This document shows, piece by piece, positions 1 to 9,706 of a DNA stretch of 64,000 nt. Made by a program: the position numbers and the translations under genes. The DNA lies in NCBI GenBank assembly GCA_002786025.1, contig NHNW01000035.1:186001-250000 (forward strand). Direction: 5' to 3'. The notes below the pieces were generated by a model. It ran no database searches and was not told the origin of the DNA. It was given only the letters and a program-made list of their open reading frames with translations. Source of the DNA: Zasmidium citrigriseum (taxonomy: Eukaryota > Ascomycota > Dothideomycetes > Mycosphaerellales > Mycosphaerellaceae). Numbering within the stretch: the stretch's first letter is position 1; every line of letters begins with the position of its first letter.

Positions 1-234
1 CATCGGCACGTCGCGGACGGAGGCTTCTGAGTCGATTTTGAAAGTATGGAGATCGCCTGTGCCGATGAGAGCTTCGTCGTTGCCGTCCCGGAATTCGAGG
101 TGGGGTTTTCGCATGTTGCAGTGGACGATCATGGAGTTGGTCTTTTGGGGGTCCGTGACGAGACAGCGGAACTTCTTCCATGACCAGTCCACTTTGAGAG
201 TGTTGGGCTGTATGTTCGCGGTGGTCTCGTCCAT
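1..234 (-). CDS. N-terminal part of a small fungal protein of unknown function (cut by window edge)
   Basis: An open frame of 78 codons starts at an ATG whose complement lies at 232-234 and runs without a stop off the left edge. The residues are mixed polar and hydrophobic with alternating pattern (WSWKKFRCLVTD, PHLEFRDGNDEALIGTG), which suggests a beta-rich fold. The layout recalls small fungal proteins of the Tubby-C/LURP-like kind, but this is only an impression from pattern. No signal peptide or membrane segment is visible. Its promoter would lie in the stretch up to 1042. Confidence 0.5.
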   Translation of the reverse strand, partial: MDETTANIQPNTLKVDWSWKKFRCLVTDPQKTNSMIVHCNMRKPHLEFRDGNDEALIGTGDLHTFKIDSEASVRDVPM

Positions 235-1042
235 TGTGAGGGTGTAGGAATGAAGTATTTTGGGTTTAATTGACAGTCTGAGAAATGTTGTATGCGAGTG
301 TAGTGAGCAGGGTATTTATCGTTGATATCGGAGGAGTTATGATGCGTCGATACATCGAGAAGTCCTCCAAAATATATTCTCTCAAAAAGTCATTCAGCTG
401 TCGTATTCGTACTGTCCTTTCGGGGCCGTACCAAGACAAGCCAAGGCGCAGCAGGATCTCGGCTAGACGGTCCGACGTCATAAGGCAGGAATTCTTTGTG
501 GTTGCGTCCCTTGCATGCACGGAAACGAAACGAAGGAGCGATCTTTGAAGATGGTTCAAATTTCTCGCAATCGTATCTCTGTTGAGCTCGTCTTGTCAAT
601 GAATTGGCAGAAAAATGTTCCGGTCTAGGACGCCGAAAGGAAGTGAGGTCTCGAGTTACCCGATCCGGTTAGACACCTTGAACCTTGTCTTGTCGACTTC
701 AGCTCAGCTCTCAGCCCTGATGCAAAAGATTTCTCGTGCAACCACCATCATTGGAATCAATGGGTCGGCTGAGCAGACCTGTGAAGCTTGGCAGTCTTAT
801 CGGGACACAGCTGATATCCTGGCGTCTGGCGATGAGGAATCATCCAGGCCCTGTACCACACGACTTCTTGCCGGAAGTATTGGCGTCTTCGGTGCATCAG
901 ATTCGATGTCAAAATCATCAAGCACACTGGCGAAGTAGGACGAACTGCTAAGATACACAAAAATTCCGTGCCCTGAGCGCTGAGGATGCTCGCGTGGCAA
1001 GCCACCTGCCGGGACTTTTCCCTTAGCCTGAACCACCCGACT
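235..1042. other. Intergenic, no gene seen
   Basis: About 800 bases between the start of the left-edge gene and the 3' end of the dehydrogenase. Open frames here are short, overlap each other on both strands and have no recognisable residues or splice structure. It should hold the promoter of the left-edge gene and the 3' UTR of the dehydrogenase. Confidence 0.6.
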
Positions 1043-1901
1043 TCACTTCGCAGTATACCCGCCATCAAGTCGAATATCAGCACCATTGATATTCCTCGCC
1101 TCATCCATACACAGAAACTCCACAATCCTAGCCACTTCCACAGGTTCCGCAAAAGTTCCCGAAGGCACCGCTGCAAGATACTCCTCCCGAAGCTTCTGAT
1201 CTGCCCAGGCCTTCTTCCCAAGCTCTGTCATCACCGGTCCGGGACTGATCGTGTTCGCAGTAATCCCTCGTCCGCCCCATTCAGACGCCATGCACTTCGT
1301 CAGGCCAACGAGGCCAGCTTTAGACGCACAATACGGCCCATGATGATGAAGCGCCACATGGGCTGCTTGCGAGGCGATGTTAACGATGCGACCACCCGGG
1401 ACCGGGCGTGCTCCAGCGGCTTTGACAGCGGCCATGTACATCCTCGCAAACGCCTGACCCGTCAACGTCGGCCCGTAAAGATTAATCATGTAATGCCGCA
1501 ACACATCGTCGACGGGAAACGTCTCCAGCGGATGGAGATTGACGATTCCAGCGGCATTGACGAGAATACTAGGAAACGCAGCATTATCGTTCAGAATGGC
1601 AGAGAAAGCCGCTTGGACGGAATCCGGCGAGGTAATGTCACACTCGTACGCTTTGACATCCGTCAGGGCCTCGCGGTCTTCGTGGAAAGTCTCTTGTATC
1701 GTCGGCTTGACTCGCTGTGTTTCGAATGGGGCGTACAGGAGAGCTAACTTCGCTCCCTGTTTCCGTAGGAGACTTCCGCTTTGCGAGCCTAGGCCTCCTG
1801 GACAGGAGTGTGTCAACGAACTGGAGCATATATGTGAGAGTGTCGATGTTCTACCCACCTATTCCACCTGCGATTATTGCTAGCCGCGATGCTAGAGCCA
1901 T
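1043..1901 (-). CDS. Short-chain dehydrogenase/reductase (classical SDR)
   Basis: Two exons, 1901-1859 and 1797-1043, joined over a 61-base intron (GTGGGT donor, TTGAC branch site, CAG acceptor), give 265 residues. Splicing restores the cofactor loop AGGIGGLGS (TGxxxGxG type), which neither exon holds alone. Further classical SDR signs are the NAAG motif (LVNAAGIVN), the active-site Ser in IVNIAS, the YxxxK pair in PYCASKAG, and the C-terminal INGADIRLDGGY. It should be a cytosolic NAD(P)-dependent oxidoreductase; the substrate cannot be read from sequence. The start at 1901 places the Rossmann strand at the usual distance from Met; in-frame ATGs at 1949 and 2063 would add N-terminal residues. 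The next gene on the same strand (2510-4384) is unrelated. Confidence 0.88.
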
Positions 1902-2509
1902 AATAATGAAAAATGATCTCGAGAAAACCGGCCGGGGAATCGAAGACATGGAAGCGGGGTTGGTGTACTTTGGTACTTCCAAGAGATCGGCATAGCGCAC
2001 AGCCGCGAGGCTCTGACGAAGCGGTAGGTGCAGCATGTATTCGTGGAGTCCTGTCCTAATCATTCGTGGGAATCAATCCGCTTCACGGTTGTACACGTAT
2101 TGATCGAGCCGTGTTGCTACAATTAATGTCGAAATGAACTCGTCAGCACCAGCTGTCGGTCATTTCCACTTTTTGCTACTCAATGATTTTGCAGAAAACA
2201 TCATAAAGCTGGTGATTGTCAGCCATTTCTACATCAAGTGAGTGGTGCAGTTGACCAGTTCCTCACATCTTGACTTTATTGAGAGCGGATCTATTCCAGG
2301 TACTTTCGGAATGATTGATTCGGACCCGCCAGGTCTCCCTAGTTGGGTATTCGCAGTGCGCTTTAGGGGTCGGAGCAGAAGTATACAAACATATTTTTGG
2401 AGTAATTTGGCTGGGCTGGATCAAAGGCCTCTATCAGGTCGATGGACTGCATCAATCCGTCCGGTCAGTTATTACTGGACTTCACGAGTCCAATCACCGT
2501 GTCCTTACG
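1902..2509. other. Intergenic, no gene seen
   Basis: Upstream region of the dehydrogenase and 3' flank of the secreted phosphoesterase-like gene. AT-richer than its neighbours around 2100-2230. No supported gene; in-frame ATGs at 1949 and 2063 could extend the dehydrogenase. Confidence 0.55.
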
Positions 2510-4384
2510 CTACCTCCCCATCTCAAATCTATAAGTGGTCATCATAGCCGCATGATCACTCGTCCACTCATTATCTCTATGATTGGGAGACGGCGCCGGA
2601 TCCCCCACAAGCAACCTCTCGCTCTTGACGACTTTCATCTTGCTGCCCTGAGCATGATAGATGAAATCAATCCGGTCTTGAGGCTCAGGCTCGCCAGTGC
2701 TGCCATCATGCTTGGGATTAACTGGTGACCAAGTAGTCCCTTGCTCCGCCTTGGGATCAGGATGCGCCACGCGGAAGGAATCAGTCATGTCACCTTTTGT
2801 GGGGATGACAGAAGACGGCCAGTCGAAGGAGGCGACTCCACAATTCTTCTCCTTCAGTGACGAGACCCAATCGAGATGGGACGGGGCGTTGAAGTCTCCG
2901 GCCAGAAGGACAGGGACTTGAGAGGCATTGTTGATGTAAGGGGTCAGTCCCTTCATGATGTCCGTAATCTGTGGTGTGCGACCGGACTGTGCTTCTCTTT
3001 TGGTGACTTGCTCAGGCGTCATATGGTCGTAGCAGAAGTCGTAGGGGCCATATGGCGTGTATCCCAAATGAGCGCTCCAGATGTTGATCTCAGATGGGCT
3101 GAAAGACTTGCGTGTTCCTTCGATATTGATACGTATGCCACCAGATGCAGAAAGGGCTCCGTATTTCTCGACGATCGGGTATCGAGAGATGACACCGACG
3201 TCGGAGCTGTCGTAGTAGTCCCAGCCTAGTGCCGTAGCAATACGAGCCGTACGTTCTGCCGCCTCTTGAAGCGCAACAACGTCGACGTTTGAGTTCAGAA
3301 TGTACCGCAGCTGCTTGGCGTGATAGTCGTTAACTTGCGTACCACCATGCCACAAATTGAAGGTCATGACTTTCAAGTCGCCAACAAGTCGTTGCCCAGT
3401 CGTTCGGACTGGGATGGTGAAGCGGATCGTGGCAGTGGAACCATTACCGGCAGATGCGCGGACCACTATCTGAGAATTCCCCGAGTCGGAGGTCCCAGGA
3501 GTTCCAGTAATCGTACCATCTTTGCTGACGCTGATCCATGAATTTCCGGAGACTTTCGTATAAGTAACAGTATCGTCGCCCTTGCCCAACACAAGTCCGC
3601 CGATTTTCGACTGGTACTTCTCGGATTGCCTAGCATTCTTCAAAGTTGCGCTGTCCACGGGGAAAGACAAGTTGGCCGGAGGAGCTTTGACAGTGACATT
3701 GAGAGGCTGGGCGAGCCATTTGTATCCATCTCGTGCCAGGAAGTATGCCTTGTATTGGCCTGGGTCGAGACCATCGGTCGATAGATGAAGGGAGCCTTGG
3801 GATTCAGGAGCATAGTCCCAGACCAGCGAGGGCGCCACATACTCTTGATTGACGGGTCCGCCGCCAGAGGCTCGATACAATCCTATCCAGTTTGTGGAAT
3901 ATGGGTCAGATGTCGAGTAATCGAATGTGAACTGCTCAGCGTCTGCATCAAGTGTCAAAGTTCCTGTAATGTCGTCTCCATCTTGAGAGGGGAACGTCAC
4001 ATTGATAGGCTGCGCAAGCCATTGGTATCCGTCTTTCGCCAGAAAGTAGGCTTGGTATTCGCCAGGCTCCAGGTCACCAGAAGCCAAGTACACGGAACAA
4101 CTCGTCTCGGGAGCATACTTCCAGACAGGCGAAGGAGAGACGTACTGTTGATCGACCGGTCCGCCGCCAGACGCATTGTATAGCGCTATCCAGTTCGTCG
4201 AATCCGGCTCAGAGGTGGAATACTCGAAGGTAAAGTAGTTTGCAGAGCCGTCCAGGGATAAAGTACCATCGACGCCATCGACGTTCTGGCGTTTTGAGCT
4301 GGAGTGCGGCGGCGCAGCTGAGACCAGGTCGATCGAGCTTTGTAGAGCGAAAGCAACGATCGAGGCGAAGATATGAGGCTTCAT
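2510..4384 (-). CDS. Secreted endonuclease/exonuclease/phosphatase-family protein with duplicated N-terminal beta domains
   Basis: A single exon of 624 residues. Met at 4384 begins a typical signal peptide (MKPHIFASIVAFALQSS) ending near VSAAP. Residues about 40-125 and 140-225 are a tandem duplication: both copies carry STNWI-LY-ASGGGPV and GY-WLAQP-NVT. A putative Ig-like (He_PIG-type) segment follows (NSWISVSKDGTITGTPG). The C-terminal half is an EEP catalytic domain: TFNLWHGG, ALQEA, WSAHLGY, LLAGDFNAPSHLDW, RIDFIYH and the terminal TSDHAAM, so the Asn, Glu, His, Asp and final Asp-His residues are present. Members of this fold cleave phosphodiesters (DNase, sphingomyelinase, inositol phosphatase); the substrate here is unknown. 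The enzyme probably acts outside the cell, with the repeats serving for binding. Confidence 0.88.
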   Translation of the reverse strand: MKPHIFASIVAFALQSSIDLVSAAPPHSSSKRQNVDGVDGTLSLDGSANYFTFEYSTSEPDSTNWIALYNASGGGPVDQQYVSPSPVWKYAPETSCSVYLASGDLEPGEYQAYFLAKDGYQWLAQPINVTFPSQDGDDITGTLTLDADAEQFTFDYSTSDPYSTNWIGLYRASGGGPVNQEYVAPSLVWDYAPESQGSLHLSTDGLDPGQYKAYFLARDGYKWLAQPLNVTVKAPPANLSFPVDSATLKNARQSEKYQSKIGGLVLGKGDDTVTYTKVSGNSWISVSKDGTITGTPGTSDSGNSQIVVRASAGNGSTATIRFTIPVRTTGQRLVGDLKVMTFNLWHGGTQVNDYHAKQLRYILNSNVDVVALQEAAERTARIATALGWDYYDSSDVGVISRYPIVEKYGALSASGGIRINIEGTRKSFSPSEINIWSAHLGYTPYGPYDFCYDHMTPEQVTKREAQSGRTPQITDIMKGLTPYINNASQVPVLLAGDFNAPSHLDWVSSLKEKNCGVASFDWPSSVIPTKGDMTDSFRVAHPDPKAEQGTTWSPVNPKHDGSTGEPEPQDRIDFIYHAQGSKMKVVKSERLLVGDPAPSPNHRDNEWTSDHAAMMTTYRFEMGR

Positions 4385-4925
4385 CTTGTCGAATGTCAAA
4401 GTAGCGTAGCTGCATCAAGAGTCGCGGTGTCGCGGAAGGAGACCCTTTTTCAGCTGTCAACACTCCAGAAGCCCCACGCAAATTAAACTTCTTCTCGATG
4501 GTACGGTCGCAGTAGCCACGGAAAGATATTCAGGAACACTTCTTCAGCCGGACCAATACATCTGTTGAAGGTTCGCACGAGCTATGTCTTGCATATTGCG
4601 CCAAGAGCTCCCAGTCCCTTGTAGGAAGGCATGTTTCGCTGCCAAGAGAATTACGTTCCTGCGCCGCGGCCACTTTCGTCAGAGTCGATGCTCTCACAAG
4701 GCAATGCAGGGTGGGCTACGGTGAATTAGCAATGCATTCTCGAAATGTTTACTCACCGAATTTGTTCACGCTTTCACGTGGCCGTGAGGGTGTACTTGAA
4801 ATCCGATCTGTACAATGCATCTATTCCAAGGTTCTGTATGCCCAGGGTATATGTACATGCAACCAAGAGTTCCTATACATTCTTCTGATTAACACCGAAC
4901 CGTGTTTGGCAAGTTAAACATACCT
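4385..4925. other. Intergenic, no gene seen
   Basis: Upstream region of the secreted EEP gene and 3' flank of the citrate carrier. Only short unsupported frames. Confidence 0.55.
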
Positions 4926-5908
4926 CTAATGAGTACCCTCCTTCATGAACAGCGGATTCAAAATCGCCGCTGCCCACTCATACGTCGTAAACAAAATCCC
5001 ACCACTAAAAACCGTCCTCCCCAACCTCATCGTCGTCCCTCTCCAAAAGCCCTTCACCCCGTAATCGATCACAATGCTCCGAAATGCATCGACAGTACTA
5101 GCACCTCTCGAACTCTGACACCTCGTCTTGATCGTATCGAAAGGCTGCGTGCACAAAGTCGTCACGATCCCAGCTACCGAGCCGTTGGCAAAATTAGTAA
5201 GAGTCGTTTGGGGGATATCTCGCTTTCGCTCGAAGTCTTTCATGATGTTGTAGGTTCCCATGCGGAAGGCTGTGGCGCCTGCTTGCTTGAGTGTCGTGCC
5301 TGCGAGTCCGCGGTATAGGCCCATGATGCCGTCTTCGGCCAGGATGGTCTTGATGCAATGCGTAGCGGATTTGAATCTCTTCTCATTCCTCGCATCATCG
5401 ATAAGCGCAGTCTTGATCCGCTCCGTAGGCGTAACGGCAGTGAAAGACGCGACCACGCCAGACATCATCCCCGAAGCGAGATTGCGGAGTGGCGAGAGAG
5501 TTCCGGTCTCGGGGTCCTTGAAAGTATTCTTGATGGTGTCGAAAGACAGGAATCGAATGCCGTCTTTGGCGACGCTGCCCACGACTAAGGGAACGCATCC
5601 TTTGTAGAGAGCTCGAATGCCTTCGGTTGAGTAGACTTGGAAGACGACTTTGAAGGGGTTCTTGGGCGTGGGTTGGCCTTTCTGCTCGCGGAGCTGGACA
5701 CGGGTTTTCGCAAATTCGAATGGATACTGAAGAAGTATTAGCAGAGATACAGGCCTGTCTTGTGACACTCGAGACGTACCGTAGCAGCTCCCTCAACAGC
5801 TCCCGCAAAGCCGCCAGCCAGCAGTGATACTATCGCCGGCGTCGAAGGATCCTAAAGATCAATTAGCATCATCCATTGACCTGCAAGATACTTCCTCACA
5901 TGGCTCAT
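4926..5908 (-). CDS. CTP1: Mitochondrial tricarboxylate (citrate) carrier
   Basis: Three exons, 5908-5900, 5851-5780 and 5726-4926, encode 293 residues, the usual carrier length. The first coding exon is only 9 bases (Met-Ser-His); introns of 48 and 53 bases follow. The three mitochondrial-carrier repeats each show the PxD/ExxK/R signature: PFEFAK, PTERIK and PFDTIK, with LAGGFAGAVEG opening repeat 1. The pattern YPFEFAKTRVQL, the Thr-Pro-Thr-Glu in repeat 2 and CTQPFDTIKTRCQ are those I know from citrate transporters (yeast Ctp1). It exchanges citrate/isocitrate for malate across the inner mitochondrial membrane. The deaminase gene starts divergently 300 bases away, so they may share a promoter region. 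Confidence 0.9.
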
Positions 5909-6208
5909 ATTCACCTCGTCGCCAGAACGCTGGCTTGAGCGAAAGTAGTCGATATCAAAGGAGAAAGAATTCCGGCAATAACAAAGTGAGGTCGAAAGTT
6001 AAAGTTCCCTGCCCTCGGTTGCCCGGCTTCGGCGAAAGTCGCGATCTCGCCCTCACTCTCTACGGGCTTTCTTACTCTTCTAGACATCAATCAATATTGA
6101 TATCGACTCGCTGGCCGAGGAAATCAACCGAACAACCTACTGGTATCCACCTGCGTACTCGCAATTCTCCTATCAAATCGACTATGGATCGATAAGCAAC
6201 CCACCGCC

Positions 6209-6772
6209 ATGTCCCTCACCGAATCCGACCACCTCCGCTACCTCACCCTCGCCCTCTCCGAAGCACGCAAATCGCCCCCGAAAGCGACCAATTTCTGTGT
6301 TGGCGCTGTGTTGGTGTCGCCAAGCAAGACCCATACGAGTTTTCAAGGAACCTGTTCAACCTGCGATCCACGAGTCCTCACAACAGGCTACACCCTCGAA
6401 TGTCCCGGCAACACCCACGCGGAGCAATCATGCCTCATCAAACTGGCCAAAGAGTATGGCTGTGAAGAGAGCCAACTAGGAGAGCACTTGCCAGAAGATG
6501 TGGTGTTGTATACGACCATGGAGCCGTGTAACAAGCGAAGTGTGGGGAATGTGCCTTGCACGGAGAGGATTTTGGCTTTGAGGAGGAGGGATGGGAGGCA
6601 GGCGGTCAGGACTGTTGTTGTGGGGGTTACGGAGCCGGAGACGTTTGTGGGGGTTAATGAGGGGAGGAGGAAGCTTGAGGATGCTGGGATTGAGGTTTTG
6701 CATGTGTCTGGGATGGAGGAGGAGATTTTGGAGGTTGCTACTGCTGGGCATGAGAAGACGCAGGAGGGCTGA
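6209..6772 (+). CDS. Rib2-type DRAP deaminase (cytidine-deaminase fold)
   Basis: One exon of 187 residues. Zinc-binding and catalytic residues of the deaminase fold are present: NTHAEQ (His and catalytic Glu) and MEPCNKRSVGNVPCTERIL (two Cys). The surrounding residues, FCVGAVLV, STGY/TTGYTLECPGNTHAE, YTTMEPC and VGVTEPETFV, agree with the C-terminal deaminase domain of yeast Rib2, which deaminates 2,5-diamino-6-ribitylamino-4(3H)-pyrimidinone 5'-phosphate in riboflavin synthesis. Here the domain stands alone, without the pseudouridine-synthase half of yeast Rib2. Cytosolic; no targeting signal. Codon choice shifts abruptly from C-ending in the first half to G/T-ending after about 6540. The stop codon lies inside a 62-base tandem duplication. 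Confidence 0.82.
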   Translation: MSLTESDHLRYLTLALSEARKSPPKATNFCVGAVLVSPSKTHTSFQGTCSTCDPRVLTTGYTLECPGNTHAEQSCLIKLAKEYGCEESQLGEHLPEDVVLYTTMEPCNKRSVGNVPCTERILALRRRDGRQAVRTVVVGVTEPETFVGVNEGRRKLEDAGIEVLHVSGMEEEILEVATAGHEKTQEG

Positions 6773-6892
6773 AAGGGTGGTTTTCCTCAATGAACGAGGG
6801 ATCCAGAGCTCCACGGGCAAGAAGCTGTGCCTGAAAGAGTGGTTCATATCAATGCTCAAAGAATTGAGAGCTCCTGTGGGAAGATGCAGTGC
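6769..6892. repeat. Two tandem copies of a 62-base repeat spanning the deaminase stop codon
   Basis: Copy 1 (6769-6830) and copy 2 (6831-6892) are imperfect direct repeats; each starts CTGAAAG and contains TCAATG, AGAGCTCC and GTGC at the same offsets. A third start (CTGAAAGAGCTCC) follows at 6893. The deaminase TGA is at 6770-6772 inside copy 1. It looks like a local duplication of the gene end and 3' UTR. Confidence 0.75.
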
Positions 6893-7015
6893 CTGAAAGA
6901 GCTCCAGAATAACCAATGGCTTGCAAGAGGTGTCATCATTGATTCGTCAGTCTATGATACATGCTATGCTGTAAAGGGCCGAGAGTTCGAGGACATGCCG
7001 GGTCAAGGGGGCACT

Positions 7016-7727
7016 CTAATTGCCCTTCTTCGCATCCTCTTCGGCGTTCTTGGGCACACCAACAAGGTGTGGCACGGTCTGAGCATTCAGTCGACGGAAA
7101 GCCTGCGAGAAATACTGGTCAGCAAGCGTTCACGTTTTCCAATCGCGAGCAACATGGAACGAGAGGACTCATCCTCACCCTCCAAATCGTGGTCTCCCAA
7201 AAGAAGCTCCAAATCCAAAACGCCCACGCCCCAGCATAATTCAACCACCACAGTGGGTTCAGCAACTGGAAGACAGAACTCACATTCGCAATACCGCCAT
7301 CCGGCAACTTCCCATCCCACTTATCCTCGACCTTCGAAATCTTGTCGCCCTCAGTATGAATCAGCACCTTGCTGTTCATGATCTGCTCCTTGTTGATCCC
7401 CTTCACGACATATCTTGTCTTCATGTCCATCTCGATCGGGTTGCCGGCACTCGTGACTTCATGGTGGAGTCTCTCGATTTCCGAAAACGCCGTCTGGAGA
7501 CCGTACCATTGTGCTTGGTACTGCGTCCGGCCTTTGGCGATGCAAATTGGGTCAATGAATTCGCCGTCATCTTTCCAGAGCTGGAGTTTGGCGAGCGAAG
7601 GGCGTCCGGCGAAGAGGTCTAGTACGCTGCCGACCAGGGTCTTTTGTGATTCGGAGAGGTCGATCCCGGGGGCGGTTTTGATGTTGGTGTTTTCGATTTT
7701 TAGCTCGCCGGCGTCGGTGGATGCCAT
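7016..7727 (-). CDS. NTF2/SnoaL-like fungal protein with C-terminal hydrophobic segment
   Basis: Two exons, 7727-7179 and 7102-7016, joined over a 76-base intron (GTGAGG donor, GCTGAC branch, CGCAG acceptor), encode 211 residues. Residues about 25-140 have the helix-strand layout of an NTF2/SnoaL-like domain (LDLFAGRPSLAKLQLWKDDG, EFIDP, TRYVVKG). A Trp-rich hydrophobic stretch follows (LLNPLWWLNYAGAWAFWIW), probably a membrane anchor or amphipathic insertion, then a charged tail ending KNAEEDAKKGN. Such proteins are common and uncharacterised in fungi. Start at MASTDAG chosen; an in-frame ATG at 7868 would add 47 residues rich in Thr/Ser/Arg that could act as a mitochondrial presequence. Confidence 0.78.
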
Positions 7728-8332
7728 CTTGGTGCTCTGCGTCGGGTCTCGTTGGGAGAATGTAAAACTGGCTGGATTGAAACTGTAATTCGATGTAGGG
7801 ACAGCTCGGGCTTGGGTCAAAGTGGGTGTGTTGTATGTTCGGGAGAGTTGAGGTGCGAAGGGCCGCATTTACACTACACAAAATGCCTCGAAGTGAGACG
7901 TGTTTTGCGAGAAGTTGAAGGGTTGCGTGTTGGTGTTGGTGTTGCGGATGTTGATTATACAACGATTCTTCGCGAGCATCTTCAATTCTTTGTTGCATCG
8001 ATCATGATGACATCAGGGTCGAGATTCGATCACCGTGACGCGCTTCGACCACGCGACGCGGGAGGGAACCTTGATTCGACATTCTTCTGAAGATTCAGGG
8101 GTCTTCTTCAATTTTGTCTCGACAACATTGACGGCATCAGTTATGTTTGATCTTACCTCTGCTTTAAGGCTGTGCAACACTGTAAACCGATCGGGCTCAC
8201 ACTACCATCAATCCAAAAGAGATTGCAATAACATAAAAAGACAGTCTGCAAGACAACTCCAGAAAATGTATGCTTCACATTGATCGAACTTCTCGATGCA
8301 GGTCAAGATATGCCAAAGTCCACTAAAGGAGC
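7728..8332. other. Intergenic, no gene seen
   Basis: Between the NTF2-like gene and the RNA polymerase III array. Contains the promoter of the NTF2-like gene. No convincing coding or repeat signal. Confidence 0.55.
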
Positions 8333-8446
8333 AAAAAAGGAATCACATGTTGTCGACCGCTGGATTCGAACCAGCATCCCTCGGGCTGGAGGCCGGAGCA
8401 GCGCTCCACACGCGCCACGAGGATCTTACCATTAGACCAGGCCTCC
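8333..8446 (-). ncRNA. tRNA-like Pol III unit, array copy 1
   Basis: Read on the minus strand: A box TGGTCTAATGG (8439-8429), B box GGTTCGAATCC (8372-8362) and an oligo-T run of six (8338-8333). The T arm GCTGG-TTCGAAT-CCAGC pairs fully. D arm GTC/GAT pairs. The presumed acceptor strands (8446-8440 and 8358-8352) pair in only five of seven positions. A CCTCG/CGAGG stem closes a 34-base loop where an anticodon arm should be, so this is not a normal tRNA. GC-rich middle. Confidence 0.65.
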
Positions 8447-8574
8447 TTTTGTCGCAACTATTGAAGTCGATGGACTCGGCGTTGTATATGAAGATTGTAT
8501 TATCTCCTGCGTAAGCATGTGCAGATTCCTGGAACGTCGGAAGTTCTCAATATGGCGATCGCTACTGATGAAGC

Positions 8575-8706
8575 AAAAAAGATCATATGTTGCTGACCAC
8601 CGGAGTCGAACCAGTATCTCCCTCAAGCAACATTGGCAAGGAGCTGATCCAGCCCCTGCGAACGCCTGGACTAATAGCGGGCATCTTACCATTGGACAAG
8701 ATCAGC
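8575..8706 (-). ncRNA. tRNA-like Pol III unit, array copy 2
   Basis: Minus strand: acceptor GCTGATC (8706-8700) pairs with GGTCAGC (8598-8592); A-box-like TTGTCCAATGG; B box GGTTCGACTCC; T stem ACTGG/CCGGT fully paired; terminator of six T at 8580-8575. The middle between D arm and T arm is about 65 bases and unrelated to the other copies, with no 7-base anticodon loop. The trailer (AACATATGATC before the T run) resembles that of copy 1. Confidence 0.68.
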
Positions 8707-8822
8707 CGATAGGACGACAAATCGTATCCGTAAGTAAAGGATGGTTCTGGAGTTGCAGCGAACATGTGACAGGAGGTCGATGAAATGAGAGCAAGAGACA
8801 TCTATGGATGTCCAGAGAAAGC

Positions 8823-8860
8823 AACAGCTCTTGATCGATTGTAACGATATTGCACCAATC
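8823..8860. repeat. Conserved flank block between array units (matches 9271-9312)
   Basis: The segment around CTTGATCGATTGTAACGATA followed by TTGCACC recurs at about 9278-9303 with two or three changes. It lies between array copies 2/3 and 3/4, upstream of copies 2 and 3 in the direction of transcription. Further shared words in the spacers are ATCTATAGAGAAAG-CAAG (9170, 9608) and TTGATTGATGTA / TCAATCAATGTA (9097, 9541). They show that whole units, not only the tRNA-like core, were duplicated. Confidence 0.65.
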
Positions 8861-8967
8861 CGAGAGAACTTCACTTGGGAAAAAGCTCTGAAAAGGCGGT
8901 CTCACTACCTCGCGTGAACAGAAGTCCTCGGAGTGGCTTTGAATATGCCAATGACTGACGAAGACGC

Positions 8968-9080
8968 AAAAAGAAACCGCAGATTGCTGACCACCGGAAT
9001 CGAACCAGCATTACCTTCCCACCGATGTGGCTGTTTCGCCAATACAGTGCTCCGGCGTCTTACCATTGGACTAGGTCAGC
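8968..9080 (-). ncRNA. tRNA-like Pol III unit, array copy 3
   Basis: Minus strand: acceptor GCTGACC (9080-9074) pairs perfectly with GGTCAGC (8992-8986); D stem GTC/GAC; A box TAGTCCAATGG; B box GGTTCGATTCC; T stem GCTGG/CCGGT with one wobble; five T at 8972-8968. The middle opens GCCGGAGCAC, like copy 4, but then diverges and does not form a normal anticodon arm. Confidence 0.68.
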
Positions 9081-9403
9081 CGAAAGAACGACAACTCCAT
9101 TCAATCAATGTAGGTTGGTGTCAGATTCTTCAAAAGGACTTGATCGAAACCGAGGAGACAAGGCCAAGAGATCTATAGAGAAAGGCAAGCGCTGTAGACA
9201 AAGACCAAAACGAAGAAGCTCGATACCTCGCCATTCAATCTCGAGAAACCTCAAAAGAGTTCGTCAGCATGACAGCGCTTGATCGATTAGAACGATATTG
9301 CACCTACTCAGAACAGACCTGGGGTGCCTGCCAAGCATCAAAAACTGCTTTCAATACTCCGTGCCGAACAATGCTCTGGAAGCGCTAAGGAAGTTCGAGA
9401 TAC

Positions 9404-9521
9404 AAAAAGAAACAACGATCTGCTAACCGCCGGAGTCGAACCAGCATTACTGGAACACACTGGAAACGAGGTTCTACATCCCGAGGTGTGCTCCAGCGTC
9501 TTACCATTAGACTAGATCAGC
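9404..9521 (-). ncRNA. tRNA-like Pol III unit, array copy 4
   Basis: Minus strand: acceptor GCTGATC (9521-9515) pairs with GGTTAGC (9428-9422) through wobble pairs; D stem GTC/GAC; A box TAGTCTAATGG; B box GGTTCGACTCC; T stem GCTGG/CCGGC; five T at 9408-9404. A CTGGA/TCCAG stem sits where the anticodon stem belongs but encloses 37 bases, without T at position 33. Confidence 0.68.
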
Positions 9522-9706
9522 CGAGAGAACCTCGAGTCAAATTGATTGATGTAAGTCGGTGTTGGGTGTTCGAGCATGTAATCGACCCTAAGGAGATGAA
9601 GTCAAAAGATCTGTAGAGAAAGACAAGAGCAAAAGGCAATCACCATGGCAATAAGGATCTGGAACTTCGCCATACCTTTGGGCCTGCTCAGAAGGCTCCA
9701 AACCGC

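Noticed and set aside
8351..8446. Ordinary tRNA gene (copy 1)
   Set aside because: Acceptor pairs only partly and no 7-base anticodon loop with T33 can be formed, so a standard tRNA call is not justified.
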